Assembly (NCBI RefSeq): GCF_028606985.1
Contig: NZ_CP117416.1
Location: 4,068,001-4,132,000, forward strand
DNA from: Paenibacillus kyungheensis
GTDB lineage: Bacteria; Bacillota; Bacilli; Paenibacillales; Paenibacillaceae
Length of the DNA: 64,000 nucleotides
Direction of reading: 5' to 3'
Position 1 is the stretch's first letter, and the number at the start of each line of letters is the position of its first letter. Shown one piece after another: positions 16,999-27,345 of this stretch. The position numbers and the translations under genes were made by a program. The notes beneath the pieces are model-generated. The model did not search any database and was not told the DNA's origin. It worked only from the letters and a program-made list of their open reading frames with translations.

Positions 16999-17112
16999 GC
17001 GTGCTAAATCATACCCTTTATGAAGTATGATCTACACTGTGAATAACGTTGCTCCAAAAAGAATATTTATAGGTTGCAATCTTGTTTATGGTGCTTTAAG
17101 ATAATGGTGAAA

Positions 17113-17158
17113 GAAAATAATTTTCTCTATATATAATTAAAAAATAAAAATAATTTTC
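17113..17158. promoter_or_regulatory. Candidate RpiR operator pair before the nag operon
   Basis: AAAATAATTTTC occurs twice, at 17114-17125 and 17147-17158, 33 bp apart (three helical turns). The first copy is within the near-palindrome GAAAATAATTTTC (17113-17125). A TATAAT (17132-17137) lies between them without a good -35. This layout fits autoregulation by the downstream RpiR protein, but that is inference. Confidence 0.45.
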
Positions 17159-17175
17159 ATTAAGGAGGATTAAAC

Positions 17176-18036
17176 TTGTCTCCTATTTTGCATATGTTGG
17201 AGCAACGCATCGAAAGTTTATCTCCTCAAGAGCGCCGACTGGCTCATTATATTTTACAACAACCTTCTACTGTGATCCGTATGGGGATTACACAGCTAGC
17301 TACTCAATGTGGCATTAGTCCTGCTACAGTTACTCGGTTTTGCAAAACGTTCCATTTCGAAGGATTTCCTGATTTTAAAATGAAGTTAGCTAGTGAATTA
17401 GCACAACAATCGATTCCAAGTTCTTATCAAGATATTATTGCAGGTAATCCGCTAGCAGAGATTGTCAAAGCGATAGAAACCAATCATATTACATCGATTA
17501 ATGATACAACCCGTCTTCTGGATCTACCTAAGCTTGAACAAGCTATCGGTTATCTTACCCGTGCGCGTCGTATAGATCTATACGGTATTGCAACTTCGTC
17601 GATCGTCGCGCAAGACTTTTATCAGAAATTAATTCGGATCGGTAAAAATAGCACATCGTTCTCTGATTCTCATATGCAGATCACTTCTGCTTCTACCCTT
17701 TCTTCAGAAGATGTAGCTCTAGCGATCTCTTATTCCGGGGAAACGAAAGAAACGATTGATGCTCTTTCTTGTGCCAAAGATAATGGAGCCACTGTGTTAT
17801 CACTTACTCAATACAGCAACAATAAATTAGCTTCGATGGCGGATATTGCATTATTCTCTTCGTCTCTTGAACAAGGAGTACGCCGCGGGGATATGGCTTC
17901 ACGAATCGCTCAGCTTCATATTATTGATATTTTGTTTACCGGTATGATCAGCGCTCAATTTAATGATTCTGTTGCTAAGTTGGAACTATCTTATAAAAAT
18001 GTGCAACGCTATCGTAAAGACTCGGGAGGTTTTTAA
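17176..18036 (+). CDS. MurR/RpiR-family transcriptional regulator of GlcNAc use
   Basis: 286 residues. The N-terminal RpiR helix-turn-helix (residues 1-77, with ATQCGISPATVTRFCKTFHFEGF) is joined to a C-terminal SIS sugar-phosphate-binding domain (about 105-245, with YGIATSSIVAQDF and ISYSGETKETIDAL). The start codon is TTG, fixed by AAGGAGG 7 nt upstream. It lies 2 bp before nagB, so it most likely senses an amino-sugar phosphate and controls this operon. Confidence 0.9.
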   Translation: MSPILHMLEQRIESLSPQERRLAHYILQQPSTVIRMGITQLATQCGISPATVTRFCKTFHFEGFPDFKMKLASELAQQSIPSSYQDIIAGNPLAEIVKAIETNHITSINDTTRLLDLPKLEQAIGYLTRARRIDLYGIATSSIVAQDFYQKLIRIGKNSTSFSDSHMQITSASTLSSEDVALAISYSGETKETIDALSCAKDNGATVLSLTQYSNNKLASMADIALFSSSLEQGVRRGDMASRIAQLHIIDILFTGMISAQFNDSVAKLELSYKNVQRYRKDSGGF

Positions 18037-18038
18037 TA

Positions 18039-18767
18039 ATGGCTAATGTAATCAAAGTGACTCATGAAGAAGATTTTCACAAAGTAGCTGCTCATATTGT
18101 CGCTAGTCTGGTACAGACTTCTCCTCGTGCAGTATTAGGGCTTGCTACAGGAGGCACACCTGTAGGATTGTATCGTGAATTGATTCAGATTCATAAGCAA
18201 GGATTAGTTAGTTTTGCCAAAGTAAAAAGCTACAATCTGGATGAATATGCAGGTCTGCCTACCGATCATCCTGCTTCTTATCGTACATTTATGAATGAGC
18301 ATTTATTTAACCATATTGATATTAATCTTGAAAATACACATGTACCAGATGGACAAGCGACTGATCTGGATGCTGAATGTCGTCTGTATGATGAAATGTT
18401 GTCTGAAGCCGTTATTGATCTACAAGTTCTAGGTATTGGACATAATGGTCATATTGGATTCAATGAACCCGATGATAGCTTGAATCCTGCTACTCATGTC
18501 GTGACTTTATTAGAACAGACGCGAGAAGCTAATTCTCGTTATTTTGATTCGATCGACGAAGTTCCTGCACAAGCGATTACGATGGGTGTCGGTAGTATTA
18601 TGAAAGCCCGTCAAATACTATTGCTAGTACGTGGTGCAGACAAAGCCGAAATTATCCATCGCGCAGTTACAGGTCCGATTACAACCCAATGCCCTGCTTC
18701 ACTGTTACAATTGCATTCCAATGTTACGGTGTTGCTGGATGCTGAAGCCGGGAGGTTGTTTCAGTAA
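18039..18767 (+). CDS. nagB: Glucosamine-6-phosphate deaminase
   Basis: 242 residues, normal for NagB. Motifs: LGLATGGTPVGLYREL (phosphate loop), SYNLDEYAGLPTDHPAS (substrate Asp), and VLGIGHNGHIGFNEP (catalytic Asp/His region). It converts glucosamine 6-phosphate to fructose 6-phosphate and ammonia, completing GlcNAc catabolism after NagA. It sits 2 bp after the regulator, and its TAA overlaps the ATG of nagA. Confidence 0.97.
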   Translation: MANVIKVTHEEDFHKVAAHIVASLVQTSPRAVLGLATGGTPVGLYRELIQIHKQGLVSFAKVKSYNLDEYAGLPTDHPASYRTFMNEHLFNHIDINLENTHVPDGQATDLDAECRLYDEMLSEAVIDLQVLGIGHNGHIGFNEPDDSLNPATHVVTLLEQTREANSRYFDSIDEVPAQAITMGVGSIMKARQILLLVRGADKAEIIHRAVTGPITTQCPASLLQLHSNVTVLLDAEAGRLFQ

Positions 18768-19960
18768 TGCCGATCTCAACAGACATAACTCATTCATTTC
18801 AAATTATTCATGGGCGTGTGGTAACACCTACACATATTATTGAAAATGGAACTGTGCAAGTACAAGATCAAATGATTACGTATGTGGGTTCAACAGCCAA
18901 TGCTCCTATATGGCAACACCAGACTACATACGATGCTCAAGGTGGCTTGGTGATTCCTGGCTTTATTGATATTCATGTGCATGGTGGAATGGGTGCAGAC
19001 TTTATGGATGCTGATCCACAAGTATTGGACACGATTACTACTTTTCACGCCAGTCAAGGAACAACTGCTATTCTAGCTACGACGATGACAGCACCTCATG
19101 CGGATATCGATCATGTATTAGAACAGGTCTACAATTATATGCATCATGGACAAATGCCAGGTGCTCAAGTCGAGGGTGTTCATCTGGAAGGCCCATTTAT
19201 CAGTCCGAAATGGCCGGGTGCTCAAAATCCAGAACATATCGTATTACCGAATATCGAATGGTTAGAACAATGGGAGGCACGTTATCCCGGGCTGATCAAG
19301 CAACTTACTCTCGCTCCTGAGCGGGAAGGTGCTTTGGAATTAATCTCATGGTTACGTGAGCATGGAATTACAGCCGCTGCCGGACATACAGATGCTTCTT
19401 ATGAAGAGGTTATGGCGGCTGTAGAAATGGGGCTTAATCACGCAGTTCATACATTTAATGCCATGACTCCACTGCATCATCGCAAACCAGGAGTCGCTGG
19501 TGCTGTACTAAGTACTCCTGCTATTCATGCTGAAGTGATAGCCGATGGCATTCATGTTCATCCTGCGGCGGTTGCTTTGCTAGCACAGTTAAAGCAAGCC
19601 CATAATCTTATTCTGATTACGGATGCGATGTCTGCGGCTGGACTTGGAGATGGTCAGTATATGCTTGGCGATCAACCTGTAAATGTGATCAATGGGATAG
19701 CGACATTACCGGATGATAGTGGAACACTAGCAGGTAGCCGCTTAACAATGATCGAAGGTTTCCGCTTTTTGATCCAGCAAGCAGGGCTATCGATTATGCA
19801 AGCTTCTGCTGCCGCAAGTGGTAATCCTGCTCGTGAACTAGGCTTGTATGAACAGACAGGTAGTCTAGATATTGGCAAACGTGCTGATATACTGGTGCTG
19901 AATCCTGAAATGGAATTACAGCATATTTTTATCAAAGGATTGCTCAAATCTTACCGTTAA
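18767..19960 (+). CDS. nagA: N-acetylglucosamine-6-phosphate deacetylase
   Basis: 397-residue amidohydrolase. Motifs are IDIHVHGGMGADFMD (metal site), HLEGPFISPKWPG, AGHTDASYEE and HTFNAMTPLHHRKPG, with the catalytic Asp in LITDAMSAAGLGDG. It removes acetate from GlcNAc 6-phosphate, giving the NagB substrate. The start overlaps the nagB stop by one base (TAATG), so the two are translationally coupled. No PTS or chitinase gene is nearby. Confidence 0.97.
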   Translation: MPISTDITHSFQIIHGRVVTPTHIIENGTVQVQDQMITYVGSTANAPIWQHQTTYDAQGGLVIPGFIDIHVHGGMGADFMDADPQVLDTITTFHASQGTTAILATTMTAPHADIDHVLEQVYNYMHHGQMPGAQVEGVHLEGPFISPKWPGAQNPEHIVLPNIEWLEQWEARYPGLIKQLTLAPEREGALELISWLREHGITAAAGHTDASYEEVMAAVEMGLNHAVHTFNAMTPLHHRKPGVAGAVLSTPAIHAEVIADGIHVHPAAVALLAQLKQAHNLILITDAMSAAGLGDGQYMLGDQPVNVINGIATLPDDSGTLAGSRLTMIEGFRFLIQQAGLSIMQASAAASGNPARELGLYEQTGSLDIGKRADILVLNPEMELQHIFIKGLLKSYR

Positions 19961-19972
19961 TATGCAATAGAT

Positions 19973-20017
19973 AAGCAAGTTCTCCAGGTATAATTACTAG
20001 AGAACTTGCTTTTTTTG
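19973..20017 (+). terminator. Terminator of the nag operon
   Basis: AAGCAAGTTCTC pairs with GAGAACTTGCTT, followed by a T-run. Confidence 0.85.
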
Positions 20018-20121
20018 TTGTATTTATACTCAAATTATTATTTAAAGATAAACTATTGATTAACTTTTGGTCATATGTTATATTCTGAGTACCATTTTTG
20101 ATGAGACAGGAGTTTACTTTC

Positions 20122-20877
20122 ATGAAAGAAAAACGTCTACAACATCTAGAAGATTATATCCATTCAGTAGGTACCGTCTCTTTAGATGAACTTTGTGAAT
20201 ATTTTAACGTTTCTAAAAATACAGTACGTCGTGATGTAAATCAGATTTTAGAAAAGGGAACGATTCAAAAAGTATACGGTGGTGTTACATCCGTCACTCC
20301 TGCTTTGATCCCATTTGAAAATCGTGATCATACCAATCATCCCGAAAAAGTAAAAATCGGCAAACAAGCAGCGGCATTAGTACAAGATCAAGATTTGATT
20401 TTTATCGACTCCGGTACAACCACACGTAATATTGTTGAATTTCTTCCGTCCTCTCAACAGTTAACCATTTTGACCAATAGTCTGGATGTGATCAATGCGG
20501 CTGTTGCTTTTGAAAATATTACATTGATTACGATCGGTAATCGCTACAAACGCAAAACCAAATCGTTTGTCAGTATTGATGATCTACATATTTTAGATAA
20601 GTACAATATTAGTAAAGCTTTTATGGCGGCAACTGGAGTATCCATTGCGCATGGTTTGACGAATTCAGATATTTTGGAATATGAAATAAAAAAGCGAATA
20701 GCTGAAAAAGCACAGGCTGTCTATTTACTTGCAGATGCTTCCAAATTCGGCAAGTCTACTCAGCTTACGTATGCTCCTTTGCAAGAGGTCGATGTGCTAA
20801 TTACTTCTGGCACCTTATCTGATGAATATCATTCGTTCTGTCGGGAGCATCAGATTGAATTATATATTTGTAAATAA
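20122..20877 (+). CDS. iolR: DeoR-family regulator, probable inositol repressor IolR
   Basis: About 251 residues. The N-terminal DeoR helix-turn-helix (VSLDELCEYFNVSKNTVRRD) is joined to a DeoR sensor domain (residues about 75-235, with DSGTTTRNIVEFLP and the late LADASKFGKS). ATG 20122, 9 nt after AGGAG, is preferred over upstream TTG/ATG codons. It is convergent with iolJ, and three tandem IolR-like repeats lie at the iolA promoter, so it very likely represses the iol operon. In B. subtilis iolR is divergent from iolA; here it lies at the other end of the operon. Confidence 0.85.
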   Translation: MKEKRLQHLEDYIHSVGTVSLDELCEYFNVSKNTVRRDVNQILEKGTIQKVYGGVTSVTPALIPFENRDHTNHPEKVKIGKQAAALVQDQDLIFIDSGTTTRNIVEFLPSSQQLTILTNSLDVINAAVAFENITLITIGNRYKRKTKSFVSIDDLHILDKYNISKAFMAATGVSIAHGLTNSDILEYEIKKRIAEKAQAVYLLADASKFGKSTQLTYAPLQEVDVLITSGTLSDEYHSFCREHQIELYICK

Positions 20878-20882
20878 ACGAT

Positions 20883-20938
20883 CCAAAAAGACAATTCTTT
20901 TTTCTAAGTTATGATTAGAGAAAGCATTGTCTTTTTGG
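20883..20938. terminator. Bidirectional terminator between iolR and iolJ
   Basis: CCAAAAAGACAAT pairs with ATTGTCTTTTTGG across an AT-rich loop. It serves the convergent iolR and iol operon ends. Confidence 0.75.
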
Positions 20939-20985
20939 TATAAAATATTATTTGTTCTGCTGATTGGATCATTCATAAATATCTG

Positions 20986-21852
20986 CTATACCGTGTGCAT
21001 CGCCTGACCACTGGTACCAAACTCTTGCATTTTATTTTGAACTACTTGTTGGATAGCTTCTGTACCGGGTGTAAGAATGTGACTAGGATCGTAAAGTTGA
21101 GGATTCTGGTTCAGCACTGTACGTACGGCTGATGCCCATGCCTGAATACATTCAGTATTAACGTTAATTTTGGCATGCCCTAATTCGATTGCTTGCCGAA
21201 TCTGATGTGCTGGAATACCTGAACCTCCATGTAACACTAACGGTACACCTGTGAGGTCGGAAATATGTTTCATTTCAGCGAATCCAAGTAGAGGTTCTCC
21301 TTGATAAGGACCATGTACAGAACCAAGAGCAGCGGCTAGTGCATCTACTCCTGTTTCTTTGACCAGTCGATCACATTCAAGCGGATCTGCGTATTGGATA
21401 CCTCCGATCAATCCATCTTCCATCCCACCAACAGTGCCAACTTCTGCTTCAACAGATACACCAAAAGAACTAGCATACTTTACGACTTCTAGCGTCATCG
21501 CTATATTCTGTTCAATAGGATAATGTGAACCATCAATCATTACTGAACTGAATCCATTATCAATAGCTTGCTTGCAGTGTTCTACACTCATTCCGTGATC
21601 TAAATGCAAAGCAACCGGTACAGTAATCGATAATTCTTGTATCGACTTATCGACAATAGCTGCTATTAAAGCATATCCTCCAAGAAATGATACCAGTCGA
21701 TCAGAAGCCGCCAAAATAACAGGTGCTTGCTCTGCTTGAGCAGCTCTAAGAATAGCTTGTACCCATTGCACACCATTAATATTATATTGCCCTACTGCAT
21801 ATCCATCAGCTTGCGCTTGAAGTAACATCTGTTTCATAGATACCGTTCTCAA
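20986..21852 (-). CDS. iolJ: Class II aldolase IolJ (6-phospho-5-dehydro-2-deoxygluconate aldolase)
   Basis: About 288 residues, class II fructose-bisphosphate aldolase fold. VSMKQ and GYAVGQYNINGVQW at the N-terminus, the zinc histidines in LHLDHGMSVEHC and VHGPYQGEP, and LHGGSGIP are visible. In the iol pathway it splits the phosphorylated intermediate into DHAP and malonate semialdehyde. A TTG start at 21852 is preferred: AAGGAG lies 8 nt before it and the product then begins like B. subtilis IolJ (M-x-x-V-S-M-K). The ATG at 21858 would leave only 2 nt. It is the last gene of the iol operon, 111 bp after iolD. Confidence 0.9.
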   Translation of the reverse strand: MRTVSMKQMLLQAQADGYAVGQYNINGVQWVQAILRAAQAEQAPVILAASDRLVSFLGGYALIAAIVDKSIQELSITVPVALHLDHGMSVEHCKQAIDNGFSSVMIDGSHYPIEQNIAMTLEVVKYASSFGVSVEAEVGTVGGMEDGLIGGIQYADPLECDRLVKETGVDALAAALGSVHGPYQGEPLLGFAEMKHISDLTGVPLVLHGGSGIPAHQIRQAIELGHAKINVNTECIQAWASAVRTVLNQNPQLYDPSHILTPGTEAIQQVVQNKMQEFGTSGQAMHTV

Positions 21853-21963
21853 CTTCATCTCTCCTTATTATCATTTTGCATTTAGAAGAGCATATCTTGT
21901 TGTGGTTTAACTTCAAATCTAGCATGCTATCCGTAGATCATTAAAAGATAGTTAAAGAAAATA

Positions 21964-23874
21964 TTAATACTGTTTAGCTGTTTTTAACTTTTCTTGTTGC
22001 GCCGCAAAAACACGCTGAATGCTTTCGTGATCAGATACTTCGGCTACTCCTACATTCCACCAGCTCTCATATCCATGAGTCATCGTTTTCGGTAATACTT
22101 TGATCTCAATCAATGTAGAAGATACCTGTTGCTGTGCATCTGCCAGAGCATCTTGCAATTGCTTGATATTGTTCACTTTGTACGATTTGGCTCCATAGGC
22201 TTCGGCTATTTTGGCATAATCAATATTTAATATACGGTTGTCTCGCGTACGGAATTCGCACAAATAACTGCCTCCACCGTTCTCCATCTGTAGATTGTTA
22301 ATACAACCAAAGCCTGCATTATCAAAAAGAATAATATTGATCTTATGATGATATTGAATAGCAGTAACCAACTCGGAATGTAACATTAAAAAACTTCCAT
22401 CACCCACAATAGAATATACTTCTTGATCAGGAGCGGCTAACTTAACACCAAGCGCACCGGATACTTCATAACCCATACAAGAATATCCATATTCCAGATG
22501 ATACGTATTGGTAATGCTCGGATTCCAAATCCGTTGCAGATCACCTGGCAACGATCCTGCTGAACCAACAATAATACTATCTGCTGGTATAGATTCATTC
22601 ATAGCGATCAAAGCCGTAGTCTGTGGCAACTCGGTCTGAAGTGCATCTGCATATTCATTAAGTGCCGCTTGATCAAATTGATTATCCACTTCTGGCGTAA
22701 AGTCTGTACGGTTAAATGTAATCTGACTTAATCGTTCTCGCTCTTGATCCCACTCTGCTTTGAGCTCCTGTATCTGATTACCAAATTCACTGGTATATCC
22801 TTCCAACAGTGAAGCCAGTTGTTCTAATGTTACTTTTGCATCCGCAACTACTTGAAAAGCATCTAATTTGTACGCTTGAGAACGACTAACATTAATATTC
22901 AAAAATTGACCATGTTCAAAATCAAACGCCGTTTTGGAAGAGGTTGCAAAGTCAGTATAACGTGTACCGATACCAATAATCAGATCCGCTTGCCGAGCTA
23001 TTTTGTTAGCCGCTAATGTACCGGTAACTCCTACCCCACCTAGGTTGTTCGCAAATGTATATTCAACAGTCGCTTTACCTGCTTGTGTCTCTACTAATGG
23101 AATATGATGCTTTTCAGATAATTTTTTTAATATATCGCCTGCTTCTGAATATTTAGCTCCACCACCGACAAGAATAACCGGATGGCGACTTGCTTTGATC
23201 AATGCTACTGCTCCTGTTAATTCACGTGTGGTTGGCAATTTGCGATCTACATAATGTACACGACGAGCAAAAAAGGTCTCATCATAATCATAAGCTTCCC
23301 CTTCTACATCTTGCGCAATACAGATCGTCACAGGCCCTGCTTTGGCAGGATCGGTCATCACTTCAAAAGCTCGCAGTAAACTAGACATCAATTGTTCCGG
23401 GCGAGTAATACGATCCCAATAGCGTGATAACGGTTTTAAAGCATCATTGGTTGTCACTGCGGCACTGTATTCTTGCTCGATTTGTTGAAGCACCGGATCA
23501 GGCTGGCGGGTAGCAAATGTATCTCCCGGTAGAAAAAGTACCGGAATCTGATTGGCAAGTGCTGTTCCTGCCGCCGCTGCTAGATTGGCGGCTCCTGGTC
23601 CTACAGAAGTAGTGACTGCATATATTTTTTGGCGTAGCATTTGCTTACTATAGGCAATCGCCGCATGAGCCATGCCCTGTTCATTTTTACCTTGTATCAC
23701 TTTGAGATGACCGGATTCTTGTTCTAATGCTTGACCGATCCCAAGTACATTGCCATGTCCAAAAATGGTAAATATCCCTTCTACAAAAGGAAATTCGTTC
23801 CCATCTATATGGATATATTGCGCATTCAAAAAACGAATTAATGCTTGTGCTGTTGTAAGCCGAATCGTTTGCAT
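21964..23874 (-). CDS. iolD: 3D-(3,5/4)-trihydroxycyclohexane-1,2-dione hydrolase
   Basis: About 636 residues, a ThDP-dependent ring-opening enzyme. The N-terminal pyrimidine domain has GHGNVLGIGQAL and TSVGPGAANLAAA, the central domain follows, and the C-terminal domain has the ThDP-binding IVGDGSFLMLHSEL with the GDG...NN-type motif ending FDNAGFGCINN. It opens the cyclic diketone to 5-deoxyglucuronate. ATG 23874 follows GAGGTG and lies 4 bp after the iolC stop. The longer frame (23919) would overlap iolC and is rejected. Confidence 0.95.
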   Translation of the reverse strand: MQTIRLTTAQALIRFLNAQYIHIDGNEFPFVEGIFTIFGHGNVLGIGQALEQESGHLKVIQGKNEQGMAHAAIAYSKQMLRQKIYAVTTSVGPGAANLAAAAGTALANQIPVLFLPGDTFATRQPDPVLQQIEQEYSAAVTTNDALKPLSRYWDRITRPEQLMSSLLRAFEVMTDPAKAGPVTICIAQDVEGEAYDYDETFFARRVHYVDRKLPTTRELTGAVALIKASRHPVILVGGGAKYSEAGDILKKLSEKHHIPLVETQAGKATVEYTFANNLGGVGVTGTLAANKIARQADLIIGIGTRYTDFATSSKTAFDFEHGQFLNINVSRSQAYKLDAFQVVADAKVTLEQLASLLEGYTSEFGNQIQELKAEWDQERERLSQITFNRTDFTPEVDNQFDQAALNEYADALQTELPQTTALIAMNESIPADSIIVGSAGSLPGDLQRIWNPSITNTYHLEYGYSCMGYEVSGALGVKLAAPDQEVYSIVGDGSFLMLHSELVTAIQYHHKINIILFDNAGFGCINNLQMENGGGSYLCEFRTRDNRILNIDYAKIAEAYGAKSYKVNNIKQLQDALADAQQQVSSTLIEIKVLPKTMTHGYESWWNVGVAEVSDHESIQRVFAAQQEKLKTAKQY

Positions 23875-23878
23875 TATT

Positions 23879-24877
23879 TCACCTCGATCTGTATTGTGCC
23901 TCTGTCTCATCTGCTGCAATCAATTGTTCAATCTGACTTACTGTAGGCATCGCTTCAGAAGAACTATGCTTGCTAACCACGATCGAAGCAGAAGCACTAC
24001 CATATTTGAGCGCTGTAGCAATATCTTTACCTGCAAATAAAGCATACAAAAAAGCAGAAGCATACGAATCGCCAGCACCAAATGTTTTTAACACTTTAGT
24101 CATATATGCTTTGCTTTGAAAAACATCGCCTGACTTTGTATACGCATATGATCCTTCGATTCCATGCTTGATCACAATCAATTGAGGCGTATGCTGAAAT
24201 AAATAAGCGATCGTCTGCTCATTTTCTCCTATACGATTTTCCAAAATATCAAATTCATCTCGTGTGCCGATGATAATATCTGCTTGTTCTGCAACCAGTG
24301 TATAGTAGATCGAGGTCTGTTCTTTGGATGTCCATGTATACGGACGATAATCCAATTCAAAAATCACTTTCACCTGATGCTTGCGAGCGAGGCTCACTGC
24401 TTTGATAATAGCTTCTCGTGAGGGGCTTTGAGATAAGGCAGTGCCTGATACCAGTAGAACGCTTGCTTGTTTAATATAATCTTCGCTTACTTCATCAGGC
24501 TCCAGATAAAGATCTGCTACATTTTCGCGGTACATCAGAATACTGCATTCTTCAGGGCTTTTGATCTCGGTAAAAGCAAGCCCTGTTTTGTGACCTGCCT
24601 GATCAATCACGACTCCTGTAATATCAATACCTAGATTCTGAATATAATTTGAAATAAAGCGACCATGTTGATCATCTGCAAGCTTACCGATAAACCCTGT
24701 TTTAAGCCCTAATTTGGAACTGCCAATCGCGATATTAACAGGCGATCCGCCTACATATTTGGTAAAGGTCATCGTTTCTTCCATAGGACGATTATATTCA
24801 GTAGCATTCAGATCAATACATGCTCTTCCGATCGCAATCATATCGAATACACGGTCACTTTTTAATTCGAATTTCAT
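23879..24877 (-). CDS. iolC: 5-dehydro-2-deoxygluconokinase
   Basis: About 332-residue PfkB-family sugar kinase. GGSPVNIAIGSSKLG near the N-terminus binds substrate, and TFGAGDSYASAFLYAL holds the catalytic Asp and anion hole. It phosphorylates 2-deoxy-5-keto-gluconate, giving the IolJ substrate. ATG 24877 is preferred over the GTG at 24889. It is in the iol operon between iolB and iolD. Confidence 0.94.
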   Translation of the reverse strand: MKFELKSDRVFDMIAIGRACIDLNATEYNRPMEETMTFTKYVGGSPVNIAIGSSKLGLKTGFIGKLADDQHGRFISNYIQNLGIDITGVVIDQAGHKTGLAFTEIKSPEECSILMYRENVADLYLEPDEVSEDYIKQASVLLVSGTALSQSPSREAIIKAVSLARKHQVKVIFELDYRPYTWTSKEQTSIYYTLVAEQADIIIGTRDEFDILENRIGENEQTIAYLFQHTPQLIVIKHGIEGSYAYTKSGDVFQSKAYMTKVLKTFGAGDSYASAFLYALFAGKDIATALKYGSASASIVVSKHSSSEAMPTVSQIEQLIAADETEAQYRSR

Positions 24878-24925
24878 CTGTACTTCCACTCCGTTTCCTT
24901 CACAATTTTCGACTTGATGATCTGC

Positions 24926-25744
24926 TTAACGTTGCAATATCCATTCGTGATCAGGATCGTTGTGGAATTTCCAGATGCGCTTGGGCCCTGCCATAACATT
25001 CAGATAATAAGACGTGTATCCATCAGGTACACCTACAGGATGATATCCAGCAGGAACGATAACGACATTTCGATGTTCTACCGCCATCGTCTCATCGATC
25101 GAGCGATCATCTGTGTATACCCGTTGAAAAACAAATCCTTGTACCGGATCGATTTCATGATAATACGTTTCTTCTAATAAAGATTCAGCAGGCAACATAT
25201 CTACATCATGCTTATGTGGTGGATAACTTGACCAGTTGGCACTTTCTGTGATCACTTCAACCACTAATAGACTATTCACAGTCTGATCAGAATCTGGCAA
25301 AATATTATGCACAAGCCGTTGATTATTATATTTACCACGATGTTCTACGCTATTTTCACTAGCTGGAATAAGACGAGTTGGACGTTGTACAGATGAAGGT
25401 GAATAACATAATGCTACTCTAGCTATCGTCTCTGCGGTCACTACAAAAGAACGATCATTCGAGATATAGACGCTATCTGTAGGCTTTTTCTCAAACACAC
25501 TTGTTCGTGTCCCTACTCCTGCAAAAGTCTGTTCATGATCACTAACGGTGATTGTACCGGTCACTGCTACAATACAACATTCTGTTCGACCTAATACTTC
25601 ATCGTATAGTGCACCGGGTTCCAAGTCGATCATTTTGAATCCTACATAATGCAGTGGTGAATGATCTGCGTTGACTTCATGCAAAAGGGTGACACCCGGA
25701 CGAATATTTTGTTGTTGAGGCTTACGCAATAATGTACTCATCAT
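24926..25744 (-). CDS. iolB: 5-deoxy-glucuronate isomerase
   Basis: 272 residues, bicupin fold of the KduI/IolB family. The metal ligands appear in SSYPPHKHDVD with a downstream EETYYHEIDP, and the C-terminus has VVIVPAGYHPVGVPDGY. It isomerises 5-deoxyglucuronate to 2-deoxy-5-keto-gluconate. It follows iolA by 12 bp with GGGAG 7 nt before ATG 25744. Confidence 0.95.
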   Translation of the reverse strand: MMSTLLRKPQQQNIRPGVTLLHEVNADHSPLHYVGFKMIDLEPGALYDEVLGRTECCIVAVTGTITVSDHEQTFAGVGTRTSVFEKKPTDSVYISNDRSFVVTAETIARVALCYSPSSVQRPTRLIPASENSVEHRGKYNNQRLVHNILPDSDQTVNSLLVVEVITESANWSSYPPHKHDVDMLPAESLLEETYYHEIDPVQGFVFQRVYTDDRSIDETMAVEHRNVVIVPAGYHPVGVPDGYTSYYLNVMAGPKRIWKFHNDPDHEWILQR

Positions 25745-25756
25745 GTGCCATCTCCC

Positions 25757-27229
25757 TTATTCAAACGTCGGTGTCACATAACGAGCAGTGACTACTTTTT
25801 TGTGCGTGTAAAAGTCTACGCTGTCTTTGCCGTTAGCATGCAATGTACCAAAAAATGAAGATTTCCAACCGGAAAAAGGGAAAAATGCCATCGGAGCAGG
25901 TACACCCAGATTCACACCTAACATACCTGCATCTATATGTTCACGGAAATAACGAATCGCTGACGCATTGGATGTAAAAATACACGCTCCATTTGCAAAT
26001 TCAGACCGATTAGCCGTTTCAACTGCTTCTTTCAAATGCTTCACTCGAATAATCGATAATACCGGAGCAAAGATTTCATCTTTCCAGATGGTCATGTCTG
26101 TCGTTACATTTTCAAAAATAGTCGGCCCGATAAAATAGCCTTCATTCGAAATCTGTTCACGTCCATCGCAGACTAATGTAGCGCCTTCACTGATTCCTTT
26201 TTCAATATAGCCTATCGTACGTTGCTGATTTTCTTCCCGAATAACCGGCCCCAAAAACACTCCATCATCAAGACCGTTACCGATAGTGATCTCGCCTGCT
26301 CTTTCTTTTAACCGTTGTATAAATGCGTCAGCAATGCCTTCTTCAACAGCAACTACAGCACAAGCCATACAACGCTCACCTGCCGAACCAAAAGCAGATG
26401 CAATCACATTCGTTACCGTATCTTCAAGATCAGCATCGTTCAATACAATCGTATGATTTTTGGCTCCGGTTAATGCTTGTACACGTTTGAGGTTATTGCT
26501 TCCACGCTTAAATACATATTCTCCTACAGGCTTTGAACCGACAAATGAAATAGCTTGCACAGACGGATGATCCAATACACCATTTACGACATCATGCGCG
26601 CCGTATACGATATTGAATACTCCTTTGGGTAGACCTGCTTCTGTAAATAATTCCACCAGACGTTTCGTTAATAGCGGTGTGCGTTCAGAAGGTTTGAGAA
26701 TAAAAGTATTTCCCAGTGCAATAGCCATCGGGAACATCCAACAAGGCACCATCATAGGAAAGTTAAATGGAGCAATGCCACCGACTACACCAATAGGATA
26801 GCGGTAATTAACAGCTTCTACATCTGTTGCGATTGAAGCGAGTGAATCTCCCATCATCAATGTAGGTGCACCTGCGGCAAACTCTACATTTTCTATCCCA
26901 CGCCCTACTTCTCCAAGCGCTTCTGTTAGATTTTTCCCATTTTCAATAGTGATAAGACGAGCTAATTCTTCTTTATGAGTAGATAATAATTGTTGGAAAT
27001 TGAACAGAATTCGAGCACGACGGGGAACAGCTACTTTTTGCCAGGATTGAAAAGCTTGATGTGCGACTTCAACGGCATAATCAATATCTTCTTTGGTAGA
27101 AAGAGGGACTCTGGCGATAATTTCTTTGGTCGCTGGATTATATACATCTTCGTAGACTGTTGTTTTGCTTTCTACCCATTCTCCATTGATATAATTTTTC
27201 AACTTTTCTACTGCTCGTGCTTCTGTCAT
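25757..27229 (-). CDS. iolA: Methylmalonate/malonate-semialdehyde dehydrogenase
   Basis: About 490-residue aldehyde dehydrogenase. [12 protein letters not shown], the NAD-binding [12 protein letters not shown], the ALTGAKNH stretch and the catalytic cysteine in [11 protein letters not shown] are typical of MmsA/IolA, which gives acetyl-CoA from malonate semialdehyde. ATG 27229 follows GAGGAGG; the ORF is open to 27250. It is the first gene of the operon iolA-B-C-D-J, downstream of a clear promoter and three candidate IolR repeats. Confidence 0.95.
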   Translation of the reverse strand: MTEARAVEKLKNYINGEWVESKTTVYEDVYNPATKEIIARVPLSTKEDIDYAVEVAHQAFQSWQKVAVPRRARILFNFQQLLSTHKEELARLITIENGKNLTEALGEVGRGIENVEFAAGAPTLMMGDSLASIATDVEAVNYRYPIGVVGGIAPFNFPMMVPCWMFPMAIALGNTFILKPSERTPLLTKRLVELFTEAGLPKGVFNIVYGAHDVVNGVLDHPSVQAISFVGSKPVGEYVFKRGSNNLKRVQALTGAKNHTIVLNDADLEDTVTNVIASAFGSAGERCMACAVVAVEEGIADAFIQRLKERAGEITIGNGLDDGVFLGPVIREENQQRTIGYIEKGISEGATLVCDGREQISNEGYFIGPTIFENVTTDMTIWKDEIFAPVLSIIRVKHLKEAVETANRSEFANGACIFTSNASAIRYFREHIDAGMLGVNLGVPAPMAFFPFSGWKSSFFGTLHANGKDSVDFYTHKKVVTARYVTPTFE

Positions 27230-27294
27230 TTCTGTTCCTCCTCTAATCAATACACATCATAAAAGTTAACTGTACTATCCATATTATTGTTATA

Positions 27295-27332
27295 TTTTGA
27301 TTCATTTATCACTTTTTGATTATGTTTTGATT
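27295..27332. promoter_or_regulatory. iol operator: Tandem IolR-like operator repeats
   Basis: AATCAAAA (minus strand) occurs three times, at 27295-27302, 27314-27321 and 27325-27332, with steps of 19 and 11 bp. The middle copy, TAATCAAAAAG, agrees with the direct-repeat consensus WRAYCAADARD that I recall for B. subtilis IolR. They lie just downstream of the iolA promoter start site. Confidence 0.65.
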
Positions 27333-27345
27333 AATTTATAGTTAG